Shown: piece after piece, positions 1 to 6,131 of the stretch
How the letters are laid out: every line of letters starts with the position of its first letter
Numbering within the stretch: the first letter of the stretch is position 1
From: Peptococcaceae bacterium
Lineage (GTDB): Bacteria; Bacillota; Peptococcia; Peptococcales; Peptococcaceae
NCBI GenBank assembly: GCA_017383785.1
Contig: JAFNVD010000003.1
Location: forward strand, 1-7,037
DNA length: 7,037 nucleotides
Direction: 5' to 3'
Position numbers and translations under genes: made by a program
The notes under the pieces: generated by a model
Seen by the model: the letters and a program-made list of their open reading frames with translations, nothing else
Database searches by the model: none
What the model was told of the DNA's origin: nothing

Positions 1-445
1 AGACCATGATGGCGAAGTTATCTTAAAAAAATACTCTCCTATCGGTGAGTTGGGAGAATTTGCTCAGGAATATGCCGATTCTCTGTATGAAGCCACCGGC
101 TATCTCACTTTAATTACAGACCGCGACCAGGTCATTGCAGTAGCCGGCGGTTCTAAAAAAGAGTTCCTGAATCAATCTATCGGTGCTGCTGCAGAAAAAG
201 TGATGGAAGAACGTAAAGCTGTAACTGTATCTGACACCGGTATTCATGCCTTATTCCGCAGTACAAATGACAACGGTATTGAACGGACACTTCACACGCA
301 GATTATGGCACCGATTATTGCTGAAGGCGATCCTATCGGTATGGTTATCATCGCCTCTAAAGAAAACACTGCCAAGCTGGGAGAACTAGAACTAAAGCTT
401 GGAGAAACCGCCGCATCATTTCTGGCAAAACAAATGGAACAATAA
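1..445 (+). CDS. spoVT: Stage V sporulation protein T (SpoVT), 3' part, truncated by the window edge
   Basis: The frame is open from base 2 to the TAA at 443-445 and gives 147 residues starting DHDGEVILKKYSPIGEL, so the true start lies outside the window; the in-frame TTG at 50 is not the start. B. subtilis SpoVT has about 178 residues. The missing part would be most of the N-terminal AbrB-type swapped-hairpin DNA-binding domain, whose last strand (DGEVILKKYSPI) is visible. The rest is the GAF-like C-terminal domain, with the characteristic stretch ITDRDQVIAVAGGSKKEFLN and a C-terminal helix ending FLAKQMEQ. In the family, SpoVT is a tetrameric transcription factor that modulates sigma-G-dependent genes in the forespore. 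The ligand of its GAF domain is not established. The gene converges on patB and ends at a hairpin one base after its stop. Confidence 0.93.
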   Translation, partial: DHDGEVILKKYSPIGELGEFAQEYADSLYEATGYLTLITDRDQVIAVAGGSKKEFLNQSIGAAAEKVMEERKAVTVSDTGIHALFRSTNDNGIERTLHTQIMAPIIAEGDPIGMVIIASKENTAKLGELELKLGETAASFLAKQMEQ

Positions 446-503
446 AAAAGTCAGGATTGTTTCGTAATCATTTACTCAATGATACGAGACAACCCTGACT
501 TTT
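446..503. terminator. Bidirectional intrinsic terminator between spoVT and patB
   Basis: The outer stem is AAAAGTCAGG (446-455) pairing with CCTGACTTTT (494-503). It continues inward through TTGT/ACAA, TCGTA/TACGA-type pairs and ATCATT/AATGAT to a five-base loop at 473-477, with one mismatch (456/493) and a one-base bulge. On the + strand the stem ends in TTTTATTATTA; on the - strand it ends in a run of six T, so it can stop both spoVT and the convergent patB transcript. It starts directly after the spoVT stop and lies about 33 bases past the patB stop. Confidence 0.88.
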
Positions 504-535
504 ATTATTACGTTACTGTATAGGTTTCTATTATT

Positions 536-1723
536 TTATTTCCCTGCGTATTTTTTCAATACCGCACTCATACGTTCCAGGCTTTTTGCCAGGATAGAGC
601 GCGGACAAGCAATGTTAAAGCGCTCAAAACCGCTGCCGCCTGGCCCAAAGATATACCCTTCGTCAAAATATACACCGGCTTCTTCTAACATGAGGCGTTC
701 TAATTCTTTGGCATCACTGCAATATGCATTTACATCTACCCATACTAAATAGGTACCCTGCGACTCTACCATATGGGCTTCCGGCAGATGTTCAGCCAAA
801 TACTGTTTCATAAATGCTACGTTTTCATCCAAATAAGCATTTACCTGATTGAGCCAATCTTCCCCTTCGTTGTATGCGGCATGCATTGCCACAATACCGA
901 ATGGACTTGGCGAAGAAATGGATAACTCGCCCATCGTATAAGCATACCATTTCTGACGATATTCTTCGTTCGGAATGATAATGTTGGACATTTGCATCCC
1001 CGCCATATTGAATGTTTTGCTTGGTGCGGTACATGCAATGATGCGATGTTTGTATTCCGGACACAATTTTAATAATGGCGTATGAGTATAACCACCTCGA
1101 ATTAAGTCACAGTGAATTTCATCAGAAATAATCCATTTATCATATTTCTGAGCAATAGCCACAACCTGTTTCAGCTCTTCTTCTGTCCATACACGGCCTA
1201 CCGGGTTGTGCGGGCTGCACAGAATCATACCTTTATTAGCCGGATCCGCCATTTTCGCTTCCAAATCAGCGTAATCCATGGTATAAGCACCATCTTCGTA
1301 TTTTAACGCATTATTTACCACTGTACAGCCTCTAGCCGCAACCATATTGGCAAATGGATAATATACCGGCTGCTGCACAATCACACCGTCACCCGGCTGT
1401 GTCAGGATATGAAGCAAAAACGAAATAGCAGGTACTACACCCGGGCTGTATACAATGTCATTAAAATCAATGGTCCAGCCAAAACGACGTTCAAACCAGT
1501 CGATTACCGGTTGTTTCACCTGTGGGAAGAAATAATTGCTGTAGCCGAAGATTCTATGGTCGATACGGTTATGCAGTGCATCAATAATTGGCTGAGCACA
1601 TGGGAAATCCATATCAGCAATCCACATTGGCAGCAAATCCTTCGCTGCATTTGGAGGCGCTACATCGTACTTAATACTGTAAGTGCCTGTACGGTCAATT
1701 ACTTCATCAAAATTATATTTCAT
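536..1723 (-). CDS. patB: PatB/MalY-family PLP-dependent aminotransferase, probable cystathionine beta-lyase (C-S lyase)
   Basis: This is a 395-residue fold-type I PLP enzyme, a normal length for the MalY/PatB subgroup. The N-terminal signature LPMWIADMDFPCAQPI (about 31-46) is typical of that subgroup. Further on are QQPVYYPF (118-124) with the stacking tyrosine, SPHNPVGRVW (170-179) with the PLP-contacting Asn173, ISDEIHCDL with Asp201, SKTFNMAG with the Schiff-base Lys236, and IACPRS with the carboxylate-binding Arg375. Family members cleave C-S bonds of cystathionine or cysteine S-conjugates to a thiol, pyruvate and ammonia in the cytosol; in some species they also act as aminotransferases or regulators. 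The exact substrate cannot be read from sequence. I chose the ATG at 1721-1723 because GAGGGA (1731-1736) sits seven bases upstream; the in-frame TTG two codons earlier is too close to it. It appears to be a single-gene unit with its own promoter. Confidence 0.9.
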   Translation of the reverse strand: MKYNFDEVIDRTGTYSIKYDVAPPNAAKDLLPMWIADMDFPCAQPIIDALHNRIDHRIFGYSNYFFPQVKQPVIDWFERRFGWTIDFNDIVYSPGVVPAISFLLHILTQPGDGVIVQQPVYYPFANMVAARGCTVVNNALKYEDGAYTMDYADLEAKMADPANKGMILCSPHNPVGRVWTEEELKQVVAIAQKYDKWIISDEIHCDLIRGGYTHTPLLKLCPEYKHRIIACTAPSKTFNMAGMQMSNIIIPNEEYRQKWYAYTMGELSISSPSPFGIVAMHAAYNEGEDWLNQVNAYLDENVAFMKQYLAEHLPEAHMVESQGTYLVWVDVNAYCSDAKELERLMLEEAGVYFDEGYIFGPGGSGFERFNIACPRSILAKSLERMSAVLKKYAGK

Positions 1724-1761
1724 CAACAATTCCCTCTTTTCTAAAACAATTTGTTGCTATC

Positions 1762-1789
1762 ATTGTATCATAGATTCTATAATATGCAA
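1762..1789 (-). promoter_or_regulatory. Probable sigma-A promoter of patB with an inverted repeat in the spacer
   Basis: Read on the - strand there is a -10 TACAAT (1762-1767, 5 of 6 to consensus) and a weak -35 TTGCAT (1784-1789) with a 16-base spacer. The spacer holds the inverted repeat ATAGA-A-TCTAT (1770-1780), which could be an operator. It lies between the FNT terminator and patB, the only place a patB promoter could be unless transcription reads through. The -35 match is poor, so the call is moderate. Confidence 0.45.
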
Positions 1790-1791
1790 AC

Positions 1792-1828
1792 AAAAACACG
1801 CCCTTTATCCTCAAGATAAAGAGCGTGT
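1792..1828 (-). terminator. Intrinsic terminator after the FNT channel gene
   Basis: The stem is CACGC (1797-1801) with GCGTG (1823-1827) plus CTTTATC (1803-1809) with GATAAAG (1815-1821), separated by one mismatch, with a five-base loop. On the - strand it is followed by a run of five T (1792-1796). It begins about ten bases past the FNT stop codon and separates that gene from the patB promoter. Confidence 0.85.
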
Positions 1829-1838
1829 GAAAACCATA

Positions 1839-2465
1839 TTATGCTTTCAGTTTGAATACTTTTTGATACATTGGGATTAACATACCACCAACGGCGTTGC
1901 CTACTGTCATTACCAAAATAGCAATGATACATTCTACACTCCAGGCACCTGCCAAACTAAAGTAAAACATATTGGCAATAACGTGTTCAAAACCGCTTAA
2001 GATAAAGACCATAACAGGCATGAACACACCGGCAAACCGCAAGGTAGACCCTTGTACATTACGATAACAATCCACAGCAATAAACATTAACATCCCGCAG
2101 AAGATTGCTAAAATGAAAATACTTAATAATCCATCACCTAATTTAGTAGCAGCAATTTGTACCACTTTTGCTTCAATCCCCGCAAAAATACGAGTATTGC
2201 TTACCATCAGCGCTACAAGCCCTGTACCGACTAAGTTCCCAAACCATGTAATCAGCAGTTCAATAATATATACCGGCTTTTGAAACGGTGTATATCCAAT
2301 TTTACCGGTATACAAATGCAGCTGAAATACTAAAATAGTATACAGACCAATCGAGAAGAGAAAACTTCCGATTACCGCATTGGATTGGGATAGGTATACT
2401 GTGCCCCCCATACCAATCAACATCCCGGCAATGATTGCCGAGACAAACTGTCTTGTTCTTTCCAT
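1839..2465 (-). CDS. Formate/nitrite transporter (FNT) family channel
   Basis: The protein is hydrophobic, with about six membrane segments in the FNT pattern. LFSIGLYTILVFQLHLYTGKIGY resembles the second helix and broken-helix region of FocA, WFGNLVGTGLVAL its third helix, and SGFEHVIANMFYF is the nearly invariant segment carrying the central pore histidine (FocA His209). Family members are pentameric inner-membrane channels for formate, nitrite, hydrosulfide or acetate. Formate is favoured here because the gene follows fhs, but that is inference. The start is uncertain. The frame opens with an ATG at 2543 (234 aa), but that codon and the next seven lie in the fhs terminator hairpin and lack a ribosome binding site. 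ATG 2501 has none either. I list ATG 2465 (208 aa), preceded by AAGGAAATGGGG; it still leaves a short cytoplasmic lead before the first helix. Confidence 0.85.
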   Translation of the reverse strand: MERTRQFVSAIIAGMLIGMGGTVYLSQSNAVIGSFLFSIGLYTILVFQLHLYTGKIGYTPFQKPVYIIELLITWFGNLVGTGLVALMVSNTRIFAGIEAKVVQIAATKLGDGLLSIFILAIFCGMLMFIAVDCYRNVQGSTLRFAGVFMPVMVFILSGFEHVIANMFYFSLAGAWSVECIIAILVMTVGNAVGGMLIPMYQKVFKLKA

Positions 2466-2526
2466 TGCTACGCCCCATTTCCTTAACGTGTATTCATCCA
2501 TTCGTTCGTCTGTTGATGCATTTGTG

Positions 2527-2563
2527 AAAAAGAGCTGTGACATGTAATGTTACAGCTCTTTTT
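2527..2563 (-). terminator. Intrinsic terminator downstream of fhs
   Basis: AAAAAGAGCTGT (2527-2538) pairs perfectly with ACAGCTCTTTTT (2552-2563). The stem continues through a G-T pair and ACAT/ATGT to a three-base loop, about 17 pairs in all. On the - strand it ends in five T. It begins 26 bases past the fhs stop. It also contains the first in-frame ATG (2541-2543) of the FNT reading frame, so FNT expression from the fhs promoter would need read-through. Confidence 0.85.
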
Positions 2564-2588
2564 CAATATAGAATCCGTACGTTATGGA

Positions 2589-4268
2589 TTAGAATAAACC
2601 GGAAATTACGCCGTCGTTATCTACGTCGATTTTTTCTGCAGATGGTACTTTTGGTAAACCAGGCATGGTCATAATATCGCCTGTGTATACTACTACAAAG
2701 CCTGCGCCTGCAGATACTTTTACGTTGCTAATGGTTACACGGAAGCCTTCCGGAGCACCCAACAAGTTCTGGTTGTCAGAGAAGGAGTACTGTGTTTTTG
2801 CCATACATACAGGCAGTTTGTCATAGCCCAGTTCTTCCAGACGTTTGATTTCTTTCTGTGCAGCTGGAGTGTAATCTACACCGGCACCGTGATAAATTTT
2901 GGTTACAACAGCGTTGATTTTGTCCATAATGCTTTCGTTTACATCGTAGGTGAACTGCAGTTTACCTGCACCTGCTTCTGCCAGACGTACTACTTCTTCT
3001 GCCAGTGCTTTACCACCTTCGCTGCCTTTGCCCCATACTTCAGACAGTGCTACATTTACGCCCAGCTCTTTGCATTTGTCGTAAATCAGCTGCAGTTCTG
3101 CTTCTGTATCGGTTGGGAAGCGGTTGATTGCTACTACTGCAGGCAGACCAAAGCCCTGTGTAATATTTTCGATATGACGCAGTAAGTTTGGAATACCTTT
3201 TTCTAAAGCTTCTAAGTTTTCGTTGTTCAGGTCAGCTTTCGCTACACCGCCATTGTATTTCAGTGCACGTACAGTAGCAACGATTACTACTACATCCGGC
3301 TGGATATCCATTTTACGGCATTTGATATCTAAGAATTTTTCAGCACCCAGGTCAGCACCAAAACCGGCCTCGGTTACTACATAATCACCCAGTTTCAGAG
3401 CCATGTTGGTAGCCATGATACTGTTGCAGCCGTGTGCAATGTTTGCGAATGGGCCGCCGTGGATAAATGCCGGAGTATGTTCCAAAGTCTGTACCAGGTT
3501 TGGTTTCAGAGCGTCTTTTAACAGCGCTGCCATAGCACCCTGTGCATTCAGCTGACCGGCTGTGATTGGGTTATCACTATAGTCATAGCCGATTACAATG
3601 CTAGCCAGTTTTGCTTTCAAATCATCAATATCGCTGGACAGGCACAAAATTGCCATAATTTCAGAAGCAACAGTAATATCGAAGCCATCTTCTCTTGGCA
3701 TACCATTTGCTTTACCGCGCAGACCGCTTACGATATAACGCAGCTGACGGTCGTTCATATCTACGCAGCGTTTCCAAGTAATTCTACGAGGGTCAATACC
3801 CAAGTCATTGCCCTGTGTAATATGGTTGTCAATCATAGCAGCCAACAGGTTGTTTGCAGCGCCGATGGCATGCATATCCCCTGTAAAGTGCAGGTTAATA
3901 TCTTCCATTGGTACTACCTGAGCATAACCGCCACCTGCAGCACCGCCTTTTACACCAAATACAGGCCCTAAGGAAGGTTCACGCAGAGCGATAACAGTTT
4001 TTTTGCCCATAGCAGACAGTGCATCCCCTAAACCTACAGTAGTAGTGGTTTTACCTTCACCTGCAGGAGTTGGGTTAATTGCTGTTACCAGAATTAATTT
4101 ACCATTCGGAGTATCCTGATAATCTTTTAACATACGATAGTCAATTTTTGCTTTGTATTTCCCGTAATTTTCTACATAGTCGTCCTTGATTTCCAGTTTG
4201 TCAGCGATTTCATTTACCACTGCCATCTGGCATTCCTGTGCAATCTGAATGTCTGTTTTAAATCCCAT
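2589..4268 (-). CDS. fhs: Formate--tetrahydrofolate ligase (10-formyl-THF synthetase)
   Basis: The enzyme joins formate to tetrahydrofolate with ATP, giving 10-formyl-THF for purine synthesis, formyl-Met-tRNA and, in acetogens, the methyl branch of the Wood-Ljungdahl pathway; in purine fermenters it can run in reverse to make ATP. The 559 residues equal the length I recall for the Moorella thermoacetica enzyme. Visible family features are the P-loop TPAGEGKTTT (about 67-76), REPSLGPVFGVKGGAAGGGYAQ-type glycine-rich region, VPMEDINLHFTGD, the conserved block around TPAFIHGGPFANIAHG, EAGFGADLGAEKF, and the C-terminal MTMPGLP and DGVISGLF. No key motif is missing. I chose the ATG at 4266-4268 because a perfect AGGAGG (4277-4282) stands eight bases before it; the in-frame TTG at 4274 is only two bases from that site. 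Transcription is controlled by the ZTP riboswitch upstream. Confidence 0.97.
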   Translation of the reverse strand: MGFKTDIQIAQECQMAVVNEIADKLEIKDDYVENYGKYKAKIDYRMLKDYQDTPNGKLILVTAINPTPAGEGKTTTTVGLGDALSAMGKKTVIALREPSLGPVFGVKGGAAGGGYAQVVPMEDINLHFTGDMHAIGAANNLLAAMIDNHITQGNDLGIDPRRITWKRCVDMNDRQLRYIVSGLRGKANGMPREDGFDITVASEIMAILCLSSDIDDLKAKLASIVIGYDYSDNPITAGQLNAQGAMAALLKDALKPNLVQTLEHTPAFIHGGPFANIAHGCNSIMATNMALKLGDYVVTEAGFGADLGAEKFLDIKCRKMDIQPDVVVIVATVRALKYNGGVAKADLNNENLEALEKGIPNLLRHIENITQGFGLPAVVAINRFPTDTEAELQLIYDKCKELGVNVALSEVWGKGSEGGKALAEEVVRLAEAGAGKLQFTYDVNESIMDKINAVVTKIYHGAGVDYTPAAQKEIKRLEELGYDKLPVCMAKTQYSFSDNQNLLGAPEGFRVTISNVKVSAGAGFVVVYTGDIMTMPGLPKVPSAEKIDVDNDGVISGLF

Positions 4269-4276
4269 AAACAATT

Positions 4277-4282
4277 CCTCCT
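4277..4282 (-). promoter_or_regulatory. Ribosome binding site of fhs
   Basis: A perfect AGGAGG on the - strand, eight bases before the ATG at 4268. It decides the start against the upstream in-frame TTG at 4272-4274. Confidence 0.85.
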
Positions 4283-4335
4283 AAAATATTGGTTGTAAAA
4301 TGGTATGACTACCTGACGTACCAGAAAAAGGGTAC

Positions 4336-4375
4336 AAAAAAACCACCTGGCACGCTTAATAAACGCCCAGGCGGT
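4336..4375 (-). terminator. Conditional terminator (expression platform) of the ZTP riboswitch
   Basis: On the - strand ACCGCCTGG (4375-4367) pairs with CCAGGTGGT (4350-4342) through nine pairs including one G-U, followed by seven T (4336-4342). The 5' arm contains the conserved CCGCC of the aptamer's pseudoknot, so aptamer folding and terminator folding exclude each other. This layout predicts an ON switch: without ligand the terminator forms, and with ZMP/ZTP bound transcription continues into fhs. Confidence 0.88.
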
Positions 4376-4437
4376 CGACTTCTCCTAAAAATGTGCTCCC
4401 CATGAGTAATCTCATTTATCCGCCAGTCGCACATTCA
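4364..4437 (-). ncRNA. ZTP/ZMP riboswitch aptamer (pfl motif)
   Basis: All hallmarks of the pfl motif are visible on the - strand. P1 is AATGTGC (4435-4429) with GCACATT (4396-4390). It is followed by the conserved GACTGGCGG (4428-4420). P2 is ATGAG/CTCAT (4415-4411 and 4406-4402) with a four-base loop, followed by the conserved GGGGAGC. The 3' half is the signature CCGCCTGGGC (4374-4365). GGCGG (4424-4420) can pair perfectly with CCGCC (4374-4370), the expected pseudoknot. The class senses ZMP (AICAR) and ZTP, which build up when 10-formyl-THF is short, and fhs is a known target gene. The predicted transcription start (about 4441) is just a few bases before P1, so the aptamer is the very 5' end of the mRNA. 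Confidence 0.95.
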
Positions 4438-4447
4438 GCTTATTTCA

Positions 4448-4476
4448 ATTATACGATATGTTTTAAGGTTTTTCAA
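4448..4476 (-). promoter_or_regulatory. Sigma-A promoter of the riboswitch-fhs unit
   Basis: On the - strand there is a -35 TTGAAA (4471-4476, 5 of 6) and a perfect -10 TATAAT (4448-4453) with an ideal 17-base spacer. The predicted start is near 4441. It lies in the 241-base gap between sigF and fhs. Confidence 0.9.
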
Positions 4477-4509
4477 GTACTTTCTCTCACTGAACCTGTA
4501 CTATTTTTC

Positions 4510-5274
4510 CTACGCCAATAATTCTCTTGCCATAGCAATTGCTTTTCGTTCCAGCCGTGATACTTGTACCTGGGAAATACCGATTTCTTCAGCCACCTCC
4601 ATTTGCGTTTTGTCCCGATAAAAACGTAAATATAAAATCGTTCTCTCTCGCTCCGGCAAACGGGATAGCACCTCATCCAATGCAATATACTCCAAAAACC
4701 TACTGTCCTCTTCTTTATTGGCCAGCTGATCTATAACATAAATGGCATCCCCATCATCTTGATAAATCTCCTCATGAATTGAGGTCAAATATCGTGTCGC
4801 CTCCAAAGCCTCTGTCACCAGTTCCGGTGTCAGTTCCATACGCTCTGCTACCTCAGACAAGCGAGGCTCGCGGCCTAATTCTCGTGCCAATTCATCCTGT
4901 ACACTACGCACACGAATCCCTGTTTCTTTTAACGATCGGCTAATTTTAATCGGTCCGTCATCTCGTAAAAATCTACGTATTTCCCCTACAATCATAGGCA
5001 CTGCATAGGTAGAAAACTGTACACCATAGTCTGTGTTAAACTTGTCTATCGCTTTCATCAAGCCAATGGTGCCTATTTGAAATAAATCTTCTAACTCATA
5101 CCCCCGATTGGCAAACCGTTGTATCAAATGAAACACTAATCTCAAATTGCAATGAATCATCCGCTCCCTTGCTTCGTTGTTTCCTTCTTGCGCAGCTTGT
5201 ATCAAAAGCCTTACTTCATCGTCTGATAATCGTGGAAAGCGTGGTAAATTCATCTCGTTTAATTTACCTGCCAT
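4510..5274 (-). CDS. sigF: RNA polymerase sigma-F factor (SpoIIAC), forespore-specific
   Basis: This is a 254-residue sigma-70 family protein of the SigF/SigG group. Region 2 spans about residues 38-110, with the core-binding and -10 recognition stretch GYELEDLFQIGTIGLMKAID followed by FSTYAVPMIVGEIRRFLRDD. Region 3 follows (SRSLKETGIRVRSVQDEL). Region 4 has a helix-turn-helix at the C-terminus (TQMEVAEEIGISQVQVSRLE) that reads the -35 element. Sequence alone hardly separates SigF from SigG; position as the third gene after spoIIAA and spoIIAB identifies it as SigF. It directs the first forespore regulon and is held inactive by SpoIIAB until SpoIIAA releases it. AAGGTGG lies just before the ATG, and the spoIIAB stop codon overlaps this site, leaving nine bases between the genes and suggesting translational coupling. 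There is no clear dedicated terminator downstream. Confidence 0.94.
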   Translation of the reverse strand: MAGKLNEMNLPRFPRLSDDEVRLLIQAAQEGNNEARERMIHCNLRLVFHLIQRFANRGYELEDLFQIGTIGLMKAIDKFNTDYGVQFSTYAVPMIVGEIRRFLRDDGPIKISRSLKETGIRVRSVQDELARELGREPRLSEVAERMELTPELVTEALEATRYLTSIHEEIYQDDGDAIYVIDQLANKEEDSRFLEYIALDEVLSRLPERERTILYLRFYRDKTQMEVAEEIGISQVQVSRLERKAIAMARELLA

Positions 5275-5283
5275 AATACCACC

Positions 5284-5754
5284 TTATCCTATTTCCTCAA
5301 CTTCCCAATCATCACCCTCTGCCAACGGCTCAACAAGAGGCAATTGCTTGTACATCGTAACGGTGGTGCCTTCACCGGGCGAAGAAATTACTTCTACACC
5401 ATCCATAAACGTTTGCATAAATACAAATCCCAGCCCCATATGCTCTGCTCTGGTAGAAAACGCCGGAAGCATTGCCTGTGCAATATCCGATATTCCTACA
5501 CCTGTATCCGATACTTGAATGGTCAATGTCTGATCCTGCACTTCCAATAGCACAGTAAATTCCTTGTCCGGCTGTTCTGCATAGCCATGAATAATACAGT
5601 TGGTTGCCGCTTCCGAAAGCGCTATTTTTATCTCATCCAATTCTTCCATTGTCAAATCATACGGAATCAAAAAGCCACTGGCTACCATACGTACCAACGC
5701 TACATTTTCACCAATGCTCTTAACATGTAGCACCACACGATTTTCTTTCACCAT
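5284..5754 (-). CDS. spoIIAB: Anti-sigma-F factor SpoIIAB (GHKL serine kinase)
   Basis: The 156-residue protein has the GHKL ATPase fold. The N box is SEAATNCIIHGY (about 47-58, catalytic Glu48 and Mg-binding Asn52), the G1 box DTGVGI (83-88) and the G2 region HMGLGF (105-110). Arg22 lies where B. subtilis Arg20, which contacts sigma-F and SpoIIAA, would be. With ATP it binds and silences sigma-F; it also phosphorylates SpoIIAA on serine, inactivating the anti-anti-sigma. The acidic tail (EGDDWEVEEIG) makes it slightly longer than the B. subtilis protein. The frame reaches a GTG at 5763, but that GTG is part of the ribosome binding site AGGTGA (5760-5765), so the ATG at 5752-5754, five bases on, is the start. 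It lies 23 bases after spoIIAA. Confidence 0.95.
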   Translation of the reverse strand: MVKENRVVLHVKSIGENVALVRMVASGFLIPYDLTMEELDEIKIALSEAATNCIIHGYAEQPDKEFTVLLEVQDQTLTIQVSDTGVGISDIAQAMLPAFSTRAEHMGLGFVFMQTFMDGVEVISSPGEGTTVTMYKQLPLVEPLAEGDDWEVEEIG

Positions 5755-5777
5755 AGTTGTCACCTCTCACAATCGTT

Positions 5778-6098
5778 TTATCTTCTTTGTTCTTCACACA
5801 ACACAGGCATAAGCTTTTTCATACCGGAAAATTCTAAAATCCGATACACATTCTTGCTAGCCTCAACTAACATCATGCCGCCGCTCCTGCCTTGCATATA
5901 TTTATAGCATCCAATCAACATCCCAAGCCCCGAACTATCTATAAATCGGATTCTGTTTAGGTTTACTACTAACGTCTTTACCCCCAGCCTGCTGTACAAA
6001 ATCGTTTCTATTTCTTCTTTCATCACTCCGGCTGTTGCCATATCCAAGTCCCCGTTCGGATATACCGTCAACGTATCGCGTGTTACTTCCCATTCCAA
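5778..6098 (-). CDS. spoIIAA: Anti-sigma-F factor antagonist SpoIIAA (STAS domain)
   Basis: This is a single STAS-domain protein of 106 residues. The early strand DTLTVYPNGDLD is followed by the signature FIDSSGLGMLIG, whose second serine (Ser56 here) aligns with the phosphorylated Ser58 of B. subtilis SpoIIAA. When dephosphorylated by SpoIIE it binds SpoIIAB and frees sigma-F in the forespore. SpoIIE is not in this window. The start is probably the TTG at 6096-6098: AAGGAAGTGAT (6103-6113) matches the 16S-complementary sequence at 10 of 11 bases and sits at the right distance, whereas the upstream in-frame GTG (6105-6107, 109 aa) lies inside that site. It is the first gene of the spoIIA operon behind a sigma-H-type promoter. 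Confidence 0.94.
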   Translation of the reverse strand: MEWEVTRDTLTVYPNGDLDMATAGVMKEEIETILYSRLGVKTLVVNLNRIRFIDSSGLGMLIGCYKYMQGRSGGMMLVEASKNVYRILEFSGMKKLMPVLCEEQRR

Positions 6099-6131
6099 GA
6101 TTATCACTTCCTTTAATCACCAAATAATTAT

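Noticed and set aside
446..503. The long hairpin after spoVT as a mobile-element terminal repeat or miniature element
   Set aside because: It is a single hairpin with T-runs on both sides placed between convergent genes, with no target-site duplication or second copy in the window; a bidirectional terminator explains it fully.
1409..1744. A 111-codon + strand open frame opposite patB
   Set aside because: It is a complement-strand shadow of conserved PatB sequence with no protein-like pattern or start signal.
2889..3185. A 98-codon + strand open frame opposite fhs
   Set aside because: It is antisense to a strongly conserved enzyme, its Cys/Phe/Tyr-rich composition is typical of a shadow frame, and it has no ribosome binding site.
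4364..4437. The fhs leader as a tetrahydrofolate (folE/THF) riboswitch
   Set aside because: THF riboswitches are also linked to folate genes, but the CCGCCTGGGC signature, the GACTGGCGG and GGGGAGC blocks and the pseudoknot are those of the ZTP/pfl class.
5177..5518. A 113-codon + strand open frame opposite sigF and spoIIAB
   Set aside because: It spans the junction of two conserved genes on the other strand; its Ser/Pro-rich composition reflects the reverse complement of their codons.
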